From: CALGFH01 sp036003705
GTDB taxonomy: Bacteria; Actinomycetota; CALGFH01
Direction: 5' to 3'
DNA: 64,000 bases
Assembly: GCA_036003705.1 (NCBI GenBank)
Contig: DASYSE010000079.1
Coordinates: 11,937-75,936, forward strand
A program made the position numbers and the translations under genes. Shown here in pieces: positions 50,293-59,416 of this stretch (its first letter is position 1; the number at the start of each line of letters is the position of its first letter). The notes beneath the pieces were generated by a model. The model saw only the letters and a program-made list of their open reading frames with translations. It was not told where the DNA came from and searched no databases.

Positions 50293-51549
50293 CTATCCGG
50301 GCGTCCCCGCCGAGTGCGACTTCCCAGCGTGGCGGGATCCTCCGTCGGCGAAATCCCACACCCCGCCGCCCTCGAACACCTGCAGGACACGGCGGCTGAC
50401 CACCATCCGGTGGACCTCGTCGGGACCGTCGTAGAGACGGGCCGCCCTGGCGTCGGCGTACATGCGGGCCAGTGGGGTCTGGTCGGTCAGGCCGAGCGCC
50501 CCGTGGGTTTGGACCGCCCGGTCGATCACGTCGTGCAGCACCCGGGCGGCGTAGAACTTCACCGCCGAGATCTCGACCCTCGCCTCGTCCCCCTGGTCGA
50601 TGCGGGCGGCGGCGTCGAGGGTGAGCAGCCGGCAGGCCTGGATCTCGGCGGCCGAGTCGGCCACCCAGTTCTGCACCGTCTGCTTGCCGGCCAGCGGCCC
50701 GCCGAACGCCTGGCGGCCGAGCGCGTAGCCGCACATCAGCTCGAAGGCGCGCTGCATCTGCCCGAGCCAGCGCATCACATGGTGGATCCGCCCGGGCCCC
50801 AGCCGCTTCTGGGCGATGCGGAACCCGTCCCCTGGCTCGCCGACCGTGTTGGCCACCGGAACCCGGACGGCGCGGTAGCGGACCTCGCAGTGGGTGCTCC
50901 AGCCGCGCCCCGTGTGCCCCATGACCGGGATCGCCCGCACGATCTCGACCCCCTGGGTGGTCGCCGGGACGATGATCTGGCTGGTCCGCCGGTGCGGCTC
51001 GGCGCCCGGGTCGGTCACCGCCATCACGATCCCGAAGGCCGCCCCCTCGGCGCCCGAGCTGAACCACTTGTGGCCGTCGATCACCCAGTCACCACCGTCG
51101 CGGACGGCGGTGGTGCGCAACCCCGTCGGGTCGGACCCCGACACCTCCGGCTCGGTCATCGAGAAGAACGAGCGGATGTCCCCGGCGACCAGCGGCCGAA
51201 GCCACCGGTCGCGCTGCTCGGGCGTGCCGAACAGCTGCAGGATCTCGGCGTTGCCGGCGTCGGGTGCCTGGCAGCCGAAGATCAGCGGCGCCCAGGGGCT
51301 GCGGCCGATCAGCTCGTTCAGGAACGCGTAGGCGACGAACCCGCGGCCGCTGCCGCCCGCCTCGGGACCGATATGGGGCGCCCACAGCCCGGCCGCCCGG
51401 ACCTCGGCCCGCAGCTCCTTGACCAGCGCCTCGGCCTCGTCGTCCTCGCGGTCGAGCCGCCGCTCGTTGGGGTAGACGAGCGTGTCCATCAGGCCGCGGG
51501 CTCGCTCGCGTAGTTCCCTGACCTCCGGTGTCATCGCCAGCACGGCCAT
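50293..51549 (-). CDS. Acyl-CoA dehydrogenase family protein
   Basis: 418 aa FAD-dependent dehydrogenase. Seen: YPNERRLDREDDEAEALVKE, LWAPHIGPEAGGSGRGFVAY, FSMTEPEVSGSDPTGLRTTA (FAD/substrate motif), VIDGHKWFSSGAEGA, KRLGPGRIHHVMRWLGQMQR, RQAFGGPLAGKQTVQNWVAD and QTHGALGLTDQTPLARMYAD, ending with RLYDGPDEVHRMVVSRRVL. This pattern fits the ACAD10/11-like group with a catalytic Asp in DGPDEVH. GGAGG upstream fixes ATG 51549. Acts in fatty- or branched-acid oxidation; exact chain length unknown. Confidence 0.92.
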   Translation of the reverse strand: MAVLAMTPEVRELRERARGLMDTLVYPNERRLDREDDEAEALVKELRAEVRAAGLWAPHIGPEAGGSGRGFVAYAFLNELIGRSPWAPLIFGCQAPDAGNAEILQLFGTPEQRDRWLRPLVAGDIRSFFSMTEPEVSGSDPTGLRTTAVRDGGDWVIDGHKWFSSGAEGAAFGIVMAVTDPGAEPHRRTSQIIVPATTQGVEIVRAIPVMGHTGRGWSTHCEVRYRAVRVPVANTVGEPGDGFRIAQKRLGPGRIHHVMRWLGQMQRAFELMCGYALGRQAFGGPLAGKQTVQNWVADSAAEIQACRLLTLDAAARIDQGDEARVEISAVKFYAARVLHDVIDRAVQTHGALGLTDQTPLARMYADARAARLYDGPDEVHRMVVSRRVLQVFEGGGVWDFADGGSRHAGKSHSAGTPG

Positions 51550-51740
51550 CGGGATGCCTCCTTGGAGCACGGCGCACGACGACACGGTAGGCGCATCATT
51601 CCTCGAGGGCGAAGAGGCCGCATGCCCAGCCGGCGCCCAATATCCGGGGGGCCGTCTTGACAGGTGGGGGCCGGCGCGATGAGGGTGACCCGCAGCCGGC
51701 GGCCAGCAGGGGGCCGCCCAGGGCGGAAGGGTGGTCGATC

Positions 51741-51962
51741 ATGGCCGAAAGCGTCTACCGGGTCACCGAGCTGGTCGGGACCAGCTCCGAGTCATGGGAG
51801 AGGGCGGCGGCGGCAGCGGTGGAGACGGCGTCCCAGACACTCAGGGATCTGCGGATCGCCGAGGTCGTCGAGCTCGACATGCAGATCGAGGAGGGCCAGG
51901 TCCGGGCCTACCGGGCCCGGATCAAGGTCTCCTTCAAGTACAGCCGCGGGGACGTCTCCTAG
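51741..51962 (+). CDS. Dodecin family flavin-binding protein
   Basis: 73 aa, the usual dodecin size. Sequence YRVTELVGTSSESWERAAAA, AVETASQTLRDLRIAEVVEL, QVRAYRARIKVSFKY is diagnostic: one helix packed on a three-stranded sheet, assembling into a dodecamer that stores flavin or CoA. The Trp in SSESWERA stacks on the flavin. GTGGTCG just upstream is a weak ribosome site. A TTGACA at 51657 may belong to its promoter. Confidence 0.93.
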   Translation: MAESVYRVTELVGTSSESWERAAAAAVETASQTLRDLRIAEVVELDMQIEEGQVRAYRARIKVSFKYSRGDVS

Positions 51963-51999
51963 ACGGCGGGGCGAGGCCCACCGCTCGAGCCTCCACCCC

Positions 52000-52028
52000 T
52001 TGACAGCGCGAGCAACCGAGTGCGTAAT
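52000..52028 (+). promoter_or_regulatory. Promoter of the dha operon
   Basis: TTGACA at 52000-52005, 17-bp spacer, CGTAAT at 52023-52028. Start of transcription would fall inside the inverted repeat at 52040-52056. Confidence 0.55.
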
Positions 52029-52039
52029 GACCCAACGGT

Positions 52040-52056
52040 GTTCGGCATGATCGAAC
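52040..52056. promoter_or_regulatory. Inverted repeat GTTCG-N7-CGAAC, candidate IclR operator
   Basis: GTTCG GCATGAT CGAAC lies just downstream of the -10 box of the dhaM operon, where a bound repressor would block transcription. The last gene of the operon is an IclR-family regulator, the likely ligand. Confidence 0.5.
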
Positions 52057-52110
52057 GCCAGGCGGGCCGGTCGGGCCTCGCGTTGAACAGGGTCAGGGGG
52101 TGGAGGGCCC

Positions 52111-52701
52111 GTGAGCGTGGGCCTGGTGGTCGTGTCCCACTCGGCCAAGGTCGCCGAGGGCGTGGTCGAGCTGGCCGGGCAGATGGCCGGAGCGGTGCGC
52201 ATCCTGGCCGCGGGCGGTACCGACGACGGCGGCATCGGCACCGACGCCACCCTGATCGCCGAGGCCATCACAGCGGCCGATGCGGGCGACGGGGTGCTGG
52301 TGCTGGTCGATCTCGGATCGGCCGTGCTCTCGGCCCAGCTGGCCATCGACGAGCTGGTCGACGAGGAGATCCGCGGCCGGGTCCGGATCTCCGAGGCCCC
52401 GGTGGTGGAAGGGGCGGTGGTCGCCGCGGTGCAGGCCAGCACCGGCTCGGGGCTGGACGAGGTCGACCAGGCGGCACGGGGCGCGGCCACCATGGCCAAG
52501 GTCAAGGCCCAGGGGCCGGAGGGGGCGCAGGCAGGTGCCGAGGGACCCGCGGCAGCCCGGGCCGGCGCCGCAGGTGCCGAGAGGCCCGGGGGAGGGCAGG
52601 CAGGTGCCGAGAGGCCCGGGGGGGCCCAGGCCGGCGGCGCAGGTTCCGAGGGGCCCGGGAGAGCGCCGGCCGGTGCCGGAGGGCTGGAAGGTGGGCGCTG
52701 A
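52111..52701 (+). CDS. dhaM: DhaM, EIIA(Man)-like phosphotransfer subunit of dihydroxyacetone kinase
   Basis: 196 aa from GTG 52111. The first 130 residues are the EIIA fold: LVVVSHSAKVAEGVVELAGQ with phosphorylated His 10, AGGTDDGGIGTDATLIAEAI, GDGVLVLVDLGSAVLSAQLA and VEGAVVAAVQASTGSGLDEV. Passes phosphate from PTS HPr to DhaL-ADP. No HPr/EI domains are fused. The C-terminal 60 residues are an Ala/Gly/Pro tail from four degenerate repeats (52532-52659) and are probably dispensable. First gene of dhaM-dhaL-iclR. Confidence 0.88.
   Translation: MSVGLVVVSHSAKVAEGVVELAGQMAGAVRILAAGGTDDGGIGTDATLIAEAITAADAGDGVLVLVDLGSAVLSAQLAIDELVDEEIRGRVRISEAPVVEGAVVAAVQASTGSGLDEVDQAARGAATMAKVKAQGPEGAQAGAEGPAAARAGAAGAERPGGGQAGAERPGGAQAGGAGSEGPGRAPAGAGGLEGGR
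52532..52659 (+). repeat. Degenerate 30-39 bp repeats in the dhaM tail
   Basis: CAGGTGCCGAG(A/G)GG.CCCGG-like units at 52532, 52571, 52601 and 52640, spaced 39, 30 and 39 bp. They code for AGAE(G/R)PGG-type steps. In-frame slippage. Confidence 0.7.
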
Positions 52702-52775
52702 GCATGGCCCCCGCCGCCGCCGCAGTACCATGGGCGGGTCCATTCCCCGGACCCCGACGGGAGGCTGCCCGGATC

Positions 52776-53449
<674 letters not shown>

Positions 53450-53453
<4 letters not shown>

Positions 53454-54226
53454 TCCAGTCGGTCGGGCGGGCGGCCCGCATCCTCAAGGCGCTCGGGTCG
53501 GAGTCGGCCAGGCTGGGCGTGACCGAGCTGGCCGAGCGGCTGGGACTGGCCAAGGCGACGGTGTACGGCCTGCTGCGGACCCTGGAGGCGCACCAGCTGG
53601 TCGAGCAGGATCTCGAGACGGGGAAGTACCGGCTGGGCCCGGCCCTGCTGCAGCTCGGCAACGCCTTCCTGGACAACAACGAGCTGCGGGCCCGTTCGCT
53701 GCTGTGGGCCGAGACCCTTGCCGGGCGGGCCGGCGAGGCCGTCCACGTCGGCGTCCTCTACGGTCCCAACGTGCTGCTCGTCCACCACGTCTTCCGGCCC
53801 GACAACTCGCTCCAGATCCTCCAGGTCGGGGCGTCGATCCCATGGCACGCCTGCGCGCTCGGCAAGGCGATCGTCGCCTACCTGGAGCCGGCGGCGCGAG
53901 ACGAGCTGCTGGCCGGGACGCTGCCCCGGCTGACCGGGCGGACGCTGACGACCAGGAGCGCGCTGGAGGCCGAGCTGGAACGGGTCGTCGACGGCGGCGT
54001 TGCCGTCGAGGACCAGGAGGCGATCGTCGGCGAGGCGGGCCTGGCCGCCGCCCTGTTCGACAACCGGGGCGCGGTGGTCGGCGCCATCGGCCTGGCCGGC
54101 CCGGTCGAGCGCCTGCTGCCCGACGGGCCGGCCGCGGAGGCGGTGGCCGCGGTCAAGGAGGCCGCCCGCGGGCTCTCCCGCGAGCTGGGCGCCGGCCGTC
54201 TGGCCGCCCCCGGCGCCGGCGCCTGA
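53450..54226 (+). CDS. IclR-family transcriptional regulator (GylR-like)
   Basis: 258 aa. N-terminal winged helix: LGVTELAERLGLAKATVYGL, LRTLEAHQLVEQDLETGKYR. The C-terminal effector domain has GEAVHVGVLYGPNVLLVHHV, WHACALGKAIVAYLEPAARD and VAVEDQEAIVGEAGLAAALF. GTGA overlap with dhaL puts it in the same operon, so it likely senses a triose or glycerol compound and acts on the repeat at 52040. GylR of Streptomyces, a glycerol regulator, is the closest named analogue I can suggest. Confidence 0.88.
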
Positions 54227-54251
54227 GTCGCGCGGCGGCGCATCCCGCCCC

Positions 54252-54263
54252 TACGATGGCGGT
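54252..54263 (+). promoter_or_regulatory. Leaderless promoter -10 (TACGAT) of menF
   Basis: TACGAT at 54252-54257, then exactly 6 nt (GGCGGT), then ATG. Textbook spacing for an actinobacterial leaderless transcript; no Shine-Dalgarno. Confidence 0.6.
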
Positions 54264-55619
54264 ATGACGTCAATGGAGGAGCCCGGCCCCGCGGCGTCCG
54301 CGGGGCCCGGCCGGAGGGGTCCGGCCGATCGAGACCCCCCCTCCCCCAGACAGCCTGCTCCCCTCTGGAGCCGAACCGTCCGCCTTGGCGGCGACCTCGA
54401 CCCGCTGGACCTCGCCGGCGAGGCCGGCTTCGTGTGGGGCGCGCCGGGCGGCACCCTGGTCGGTTCGGGGGTGGCCGCCCGGATCCCGGTCGGCACCGGT
54501 CCCGGGCGGATCGAACGGGCCGCCGAGACGGTCGCCGCCCTGCTGGGCGCCGCCGAGGTCGACGACCCGACCGGCACCGGCCTGGGCCCGGCCGCGGTCG
54601 GCGCCTTGTCGTTCCACGCGGCCACCCCTGGCGAGCTGCTGGTTCCGGCCCTGCTCCTGCGCTCCGACCCCGACGGCCAGATGTGGGCCACCACGACCGG
54701 CCCCGCCCCCGTCGACCATCCGTCCGCCGCCGAGCTGCTCGCCCGCCTGCGTGCAGCCGCGGGCGATGACCGCGCCTGGCCGGCCGCCCGACGGCTCGAC
54801 ACCGCCTGGCCGGCCCGCGGAGGCGGCGGGTTGCCTGGCTGGCGGGCGGCGGTCATCGCCGCGCTCCAGGCCATCGGCACTGGACGGCTGGACAAGGTGG
54901 TGCTGGCCAGGGAGGCGGCGGTGGAGGCCGCCCGGCCGTTCCCGCGGGCGGAGCTGCTGCGCCGGCTGCGGGAACGGCCGGGCGGATCGACGTTCCTGTA
55001 CGCCAGCGGCGGCTTCGTCGGCGCCAGCCCCGAGCTGCTGGTGAAGCGGCAGGGCCGGGTGGCCACCTCCAGGCCGATGGCCGGCACGGTGCCAAGGGGC
55101 GCCACCGCCGCCGCCGAGGCCGACGGTCTGGCCCGTCTCACCGGCTCCCCGAAGGAGGCGGTCGAGCACCGCCTGGTGGTCGACGCGGTCGCCGAGGGGC
55201 TGGCCAAGGTGGCCGACCGGGTCGAGGTGGCCCCACCCGAGGTCGTCCGGCTGGCCACCGTCGCCCACCTGGCCACCGAGATCACCGCCAACCTCACCGG
55301 GCCGCTGCCGACCGCCCTGGAGCTGGCCGGCCTGCTCCACCCGACCCCGGCGGTCGGCGGCTCGCCGCGAGATGCCGCCTTGGCCGCGATCGCCGCCCTC
55401 GAACCGTTCGACCGTGGCTGCTACGCCGGCCCCGTCGGCTGGGTCGACCGCACCGGCGACGGGGAGTGGGCGGTCGCGCTGCGCTGCGCCACGCTCGACG
55501 GCCGCCGGGCCAGCCTGCTCGCCGGAGCCGGCATCGTCCCCGGCTCCGACCCGGACGCCGAATGGGACGAGACCGAGCACAAGCTGCGGGCGATGCTGGA
55601 GGTCCTGCTGGGCTCGTGA
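54264..55619 (+). CDS. menF: Isochorismate synthase
   Basis: 451 aa chorismate-utilising enzyme; converts chorismate to isochorismate, first step of menaquinone synthesis. Seen: LGGDLDPLDLAGEAGFVWGA, GRLDKVVLAREAAVEAARPF, FLYASGGFVGASPELLVKRQ, ATSRPMAGTVPRGATAAAEA, EHRLVVDAVAEGLAKVADRV, LATEITANLTG, LLHPTPAVGGSPRDAALAAI, RGCYAGPVGWVDRTGDGEWA and GIVPGSDPDAEWDETEHKL. The GCYAGPVGW.D and HPTPAVGG signatures separate it from anthranilate synthase. It faces menD convergently across the repeat at 55666. Confidence 0.93.
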   Translation: MTSMEEPGPAASAGPGRRGPADRDPPSPRQPAPLWSRTVRLGGDLDPLDLAGEAGFVWGAPGGTLVGSGVAARIPVGTGPGRIERAAETVAALLGAAEVDDPTGTGLGPAAVGALSFHAATPGELLVPALLLRSDPDGQMWATTTGPAPVDHPSAAELLARLRAAAGDDRAWPAARRLDTAWPARGGGGLPGWRAAVIAALQAIGTGRLDKVVLAREAAVEAARPFPRAELLRRLRERPGGSTFLYASGGFVGASPELLVKRQGRVATSRPMAGTVPRGATAAAEADGLARLTGSPKEAVEHRLVVDAVAEGLAKVADRVEVAPPEVVRLATVAHLATEITANLTGPLPTALELAGLLHPTPAVGGSPRDAALAAIAALEPFDRGCYAGPVGWVDRTGDGEWAVALRCATLDGRRASLLAGAGIVPGSDPDAEWDETEHKLRAMLEVLLGS

Positions 55620-55665
55620 CGAGCAGGCCCCGTCGTCGACCAGCCGCCCTGGCGGGGCCACCGCC

Positions 55666-55727
55666 GCCATGGCACCGGCGCCTCTGAGTGGCGGTGGGGT
55701 GGAGCAGGAGCTCCCCCCACATGGATC
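55666..55727 (+). repeat. Dispersed palindromic repeat, copy B
   Basis: Begins GCCATGGCAC and ends CATGGATC, with an imperfect hairpin GTGGGG..GGAGCAGGAGCTCCCCCC. It aligns with the reverse complement of 42536-42590. Lies between the convergent ends of menF and menD, so may act as a bidirectional terminator. Confidence 0.65.
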
Positions 55728-55750
55728 GAGGGCGACGGATGGCCGAGGGC

Positions 55751-57532
55751 CTATCCGCCGACCGCGACGGCGACCGCCTCGGTCAGTGCCCGGTGGCGGG
55801 TCAGGTTGGCCGCCCGGTCGCTGTGGACCAGCACCAGCTGGGTGCCACCGCCGGCCAGGGCGGCCTCCAGGGCCGGGAGCAGGTCGGCCGCCTTCTCCAC
55901 CCGCTGGCAGGGGACCCGGGCGGCGGCGGCCAGGGCGGCCAGGTCAAGGCCGTGGGGGGTGCCGAACAGGGGCTCGAACAGGTCGCCGGGCAGCTGGGCC
56001 TGGGGCAGGAAGCTGAAGATCCCGCCGCCGTCGTTGTCGCACACGACCAGGACCACGCCCCGGGGCCGGCCGGCCGCGCCGAGCAGGCTCGAGGCGTCGT
56101 GGAGCAGGGTCAGGTCACCGCACAGGGCGGCCACCGGCTCGTCGCCCGCCGCCGCGACCCCGAGCGCGGTGGCCACGAACCCGTCGATGCCGGACAGCCC
56201 CCGGTTGGCGACGAACCGCAGGCCGTCTCTGGGACGGGCGAACGCGTCGACGTCCCGCACCGGCATGCTCGACCCGACGACCAGGGTCCCCCCACCCGGC
56301 ATCCAGCCCACCAGGTCGCGCGCAACCCGGCCCTCGAACGGCTCGGGCCACCCTTCCAGCAGTCCGTCGATCGCCTCCCGAGCCAGCCGTTCCGCCTCCA
56401 GCCATGCGCCCAGCCAGGGGCGCTCGGGTCCGCGGGGGGCGGTGGCGAGGGCGGCGAGCAGGTCGGAGGGGTCGGCGGTCAGGCGGACGGTGGCGCCGCG
56501 GCCCGGGTCGGCCCAGCCGCCGGCCGGGTCGACCAGCACCTGGGGGACCGACTCGTCCAGCCAGGCGGTCAAGGCCTTGCTGGTCGGGCCGCCGCCGACC
56601 CGGATGACCAGGTCCGGCCGGTGGGCGGCGGCGAACCGGGGTGCTCGCAGCAACCCGTCGTAGGTGGAGACCGCCGAGGGGCCGCGGCGGGCTCCCGACA
56701 GCGGGTCGGCCAGGACCGGCCACCCGCTCGCGGCCGCGAACGCGTCAACGGCCGCCGGGTCCAGGTCCACCCCCCAGCCCGCGACCAGCAACCCCTTCGG
56801 GCTGGCCCGCACGGCCTCGACCAGCGCGGCCACGTCGCCCGGGGCCGCCGCCCGCACCCCGGCCGGCGTCGCCGTCCACGGCGCCCCACCCGGCCGTCCC
56901 GCCGCCGGCTCCCCACCCAGTCGCGGCCACGCCGCCGGGGCGCCGGCCGGGGCCTGGCGCGGCCGCGCCGGCGCCGACGGGGCCGATGGTGAAGCGGGGG
57001 CGACCAGGGGGTCGGCGAAGGCGAGGTTGAGGTGGACCGGGCCGGCGGGCGGGCCGTTCGCCTCCGCCCAGGCGCGACTGGCCAGGGAGCGCCAGTAGCG
57101 ACCGGCGGCCGGGTCGTCGTCGGGGGCGCCGACCTCGCAGAACCACCGCACCGCCGACCCGTACAGCTTGAGCTGATCGGTTGCCTGGTTGGCGCCGGTG
57201 CCGCGCAGCTCGGGCGGCCGGTCCGCCGTCAGCACCAGCAGCGGGACGCGGGCGTTGTCGGCCTCCAGCACCGCCGGGTGCAGGTTGGCGGCCGCCGTCC
57301 CCGAGGTGCACAGCACCGCCGCCGGCCTGCCCGACCGCTTGGCCGTCCCGAGGGCGAAGAACGCCGCCGAGCGCTCGTCCAGATGGACGTGGACCCTGAT
57401 CCCCGGATGCTCGGCCAGCGCCAGCGCCAGGGGCGCCGATCTCGATCCCGGCGCCAGACAGGCATCGGTCAGCCCGGCCCTGGCCAGCTCGTCGACCAGC
57501 GTGAGCGCGAACCGCCGCCCCGCCCCGCTCAC
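55751..57532 (-). CDS. menD: SEPHCHC synthase
   Basis: 593 aa ThDP enzyme that adds succinic semialdehyde (from 2-oxoglutarate) to isochorismate. Seen: TDACLAPGSRSAPLALALAE, VHLDERSAAFFALGTAKRSG (catalytic Glu), AAVLCTSGTAAANLHPAVLE, VLTADRPPELRGTGANQATD, the MenD-specific VVCDNDGGGIFSFLPQAQLP and FEPLFGTPHGLDL. Pro/Ala-rich inserts near residues 170-220 lengthen the chain slightly. GTG 57532 lies only 14 bp from the divergent menH start, so the two share a promoter region. Confidence 0.95.
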   Translation of the reverse strand: MSGAGRRFALTLVDELARAGLTDACLAPGSRSAPLALALAEHPGIRVHVHLDERSAAFFALGTAKRSGRPAAVLCTSGTAAANLHPAVLEADNARVPLLVLTADRPPELRGTGANQATDQLKLYGSAVRWFCEVGAPDDDPAAGRYWRSLASRAWAEANGPPAGPVHLNLAFADPLVAPASPSAPSAPARPRQAPAGAPAAWPRLGGEPAAGRPGGAPWTATPAGVRAAAPGDVAALVEAVRASPKGLLVAGWGVDLDPAAVDAFAAASGWPVLADPLSGARRGPSAVSTYDGLLRAPRFAAAHRPDLVIRVGGGPTSKALTAWLDESVPQVLVDPAGGWADPGRGATVRLTADPSDLLAALATAPRGPERPWLGAWLEAERLAREAIDGLLEGWPEPFEGRVARDLVGWMPGGGTLVVGSSMPVRDVDAFARPRDGLRFVANRGLSGIDGFVATALGVAAAGDEPVAALCGDLTLLHDASSLLGAAGRPRGVVLVVCDNDGGGIFSFLPQAQLPGDLFEPLFGTPHGLDLAALAAAARVPCQRVEKAADLLPALEAALAGGGTQLVLVHSDRAANLTRHRALTEAVAVAVGG

Positions 57533-57534
57533 GC

Positions 57535-57546
57535 TAGGCTCCGGGT
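57535..57546 (+). promoter_or_regulatory. Leaderless promoter -10 (TAGGCT) of menH
   Basis: TAGGCT at 57535-57540, 6 nt, then the menH ATG at 57547. It sits within the 14-bp gap to menD, so both promoters overlap the other gene's start. Confidence 0.55.
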
Positions 57547-58539
57547 ATGGCCGAGCACACCGCGGGACGTCGATCGGGAGTGCCTGGTCGCCTCGAACCG
57601 GCCGCGACCCTGCACCACGTCATGGAGGGCGGGCCGCGGGCATCGGGGCGGCGGGTCGACAGGCGCCCCCGGGCCGCATCCCGACCGGCCGAGCCACCGG
57701 TCGACCGGGTGGTGCTGGTGCACGGGTTCACCCAGACGCTGGCGGCGTGGGAGCCGGTGGCGGAGCGGCTGCGGGGACGGTGGCCGGTGGTCAGGGTCGA
57801 CCTGCCGGGGCATGGCGGGTCGGGCGAGGTCCGGGTGGGGTTCGCCGAGGCGGCGGGGCTGCTCGGGGCGAGCGGGGGGGCGGGCGCCTACGTCGGGTAC
57901 TCGCTCGGTGGGCGGCTGTGCCTGCGCCTTGCCCTCGACCGGCCCGACCTGGTCCGGGCGCTGGTGCTGGTCGGCGCCTCGCCAGGCATCGCCGGCCCCG
58001 CGGCCAGGGTCGAGCGCCGCAGCGCCGACGAGGCGCTGGCCGGCGCCATCGAGCGGGACGGGGTGGAAGCGTTCCTTGACCGCTGGCTGGCCGGGCCGCT
58101 GTTCGCGACCCTCCCGCCGGAGCTGGCCGGCCGGGCCGAGCGGCTCGCCAACACCGCCGAGGGCCTGGCCGACGCCCTGCGCCGGCTCGGCCCCGGAGCC
58201 CAGGAGCCGCTGTGGGACCGCCTGGTCGACCTGCGCCCGCCCACCCTGCTGCTGGCCGGGGCGCTGGACGCCAGGTTCGCCGCCATCGCCAGGGAGATGG
58301 CCGCCGCCGCCGGCCCGGTCGCCCGGGTCGCGCTCGTCCCCGGCGCCGGCCACGCCGCCCACCTGGAACGCCCGGCCGAGGTCACCACGCTGATCGAGGA
58401 GTTCCTGACCGCCAGCCTTGGCGGCCGGCCCGGCGATCCCGCCCGGCCGAGCGGGGCAGCGCCGGGCGACCGGGACAGGCCGGCGGGCGACCGGGACGGG
58501 CCGGCGGGCGACGGCCCCGCCGGCGCCATCCCCGGCTGA
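57547..58539 (+). CDS. menH: SHCHC synthase (alpha/beta hydrolase)
   Basis: 330 aa alpha/beta hydrolase; eliminates pyruvate from SEPHCHC. Core from about residue 55: RVVLVHGFTQTLAAWEPVAE (oxyanion), VVRVDLPGHGGSGEVRVG, AYVGYSLGGRLCLRLALDRP (nucleophile Ser in GYSLGG), RALVLVGASPGIAGPAARVE, LLLAGALDARFAAIAREMAA (Asp) and PGAGHAAHLERPAEVTTL (His). The basic N-terminal 55 residues and a C-terminal tail of GDRD.PA repeats are non-conserved. The identification rests on fold plus men neighbours. Leaderless start. Confidence 0.85.
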   Translation: MAEHTAGRRSGVPGRLEPAATLHHVMEGGPRASGRRVDRRPRAASRPAEPPVDRVVLVHGFTQTLAAWEPVAERLRGRWPVVRVDLPGHGGSGEVRVGFAEAAGLLGASGGAGAYVGYSLGGRLCLRLALDRPDLVRALVLVGASPGIAGPAARVERRSADEALAGAIERDGVEAFLDRWLAGPLFATLPPELAGRAERLANTAEGLADALRRLGPGAQEPLWDRLVDLRPPTLLLAGALDARFAAIAREMAAAAGPVARVALVPGAGHAAHLERPAEVTTLIEEFLTASLGGRPGDPARPSGAAPGDRDRPAGDRDGPAGDGPAGAIPG

Positions 58540-58547
58540 CCGCGGCC

Positions 58548-59411
58548 TCACGACACCCACAGCCCCGTGGCCAGCAGGAGGCTCACCGCGAGCTGGAGGC
58601 GGGCGGTGGCGCCGAGGGCGGCGATCAGGCCGGGGCCGTCGGTGCGGGTGCGGACCAGACGAACCGGGGGGATGGCGAGGGGAAGGGCAGCCAGGGTGAC
58701 CAGGACCGGCGGACGGGCCAGGCCGACCAGGGCGGCGGCCGCGAACATGGCGGCGACCACGGCCGCGAACAGGTCGCGGGCCCGGTCCCGGCCCAGGCGG
58801 ACGGCCAGGGTCCGCTTGCCGGCCAGCCGGTCGCCGTCGATGTCGCGGACGTTGTTGGCCAGCAGGATCGCCACCGCGCCCAGCCCGACCGGCACCGAGG
58901 CGGCGACGGCCGCCGCCGGGACCCGGCCGAGCTGCACGTAGGCCGATCCGCAGGTGGCGACCACGCCGAAGAAGGCCAGCACGGCCAGCTCGCCGAAGCC
59001 GGCGTAGCCGTAGGGCCGCGGCCCCCCGGTGTAGAGCACCGCGGCGGCGATCGCGGCCACCCCCACCAGCAGCAACCTGAGGTCGACGGCCACGGCCAGG
59101 GCCAGCCCGGCCAGCCCGGCGACCGCGAACGCGACCGCGGCGGCGCGCTTGACCGCGGCCGGCGCGGCCAGGCCGGCCGCGGTCAGCCGGGTCGGCCCGA
59201 GGCGGGCCGGGAGGTCGGTCCCGCGCAGCCCGTCGGAGTAGTCGTTGGCGAAGTTGACCGCTATCTGAAGCGCCACGGCCACGACCAGGGCCGCCCCCGC
59301 CCGCCAGGCCACCACCCGCCCCTCCGAGCCGGCGACGGCCGTCCCCACCAGCACCGGGCACACCGCCGCAACCAGCGTCCGAGGCCGCGCCCCCTGGACC
59401 CAGATATTCAT
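58548..59411 (-). CDS. menA: 1,4-dihydroxy-2-naphthoate polyprenyltransferase
   Basis: 287 aa UbiA-superfamily membrane prenyltransferase, about eight helices, that attaches the isoprenoid tail to DHNA with loss of CO2. Seen: WVQGARPRTLVAAVCPVLVG start, first Asp motif IAVNFANDYSDGLRGTD, GPTRLTAAGLA, second Asp motif LLANNVRDIDGDRLAGKRTL and AVRLGRDRARDLFAAV. ATG 59411 lies 5 bp after the menB stop, so menB-menA are one operon. It runs convergently into menH with an 8-bp gap. Confidence 0.94.
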   Translation of the reverse strand: MNIWVQGARPRTLVAAVCPVLVGTAVAGSEGRVVAWRAGAALVVAVALQIAVNFANDYSDGLRGTDLPARLGPTRLTAAGLAAPAAVKRAAAVAFAVAGLAGLALAVAVDLRLLLVGVAAIAAAVLYTGGPRPYGYAGFGELAVLAFFGVVATCGSAYVQLGRVPAAAVAASVPVGLGAVAILLANNVRDIDGDRLAGKRTLAVRLGRDRARDLFAAVVAAMFAAAALVGLARPPVLVTLAALPLAIPPVRLVRTRTDGPGLIAALGATARLQLAVSLLLATGLWVS

Positions 59412-59416
59412 GGAGC

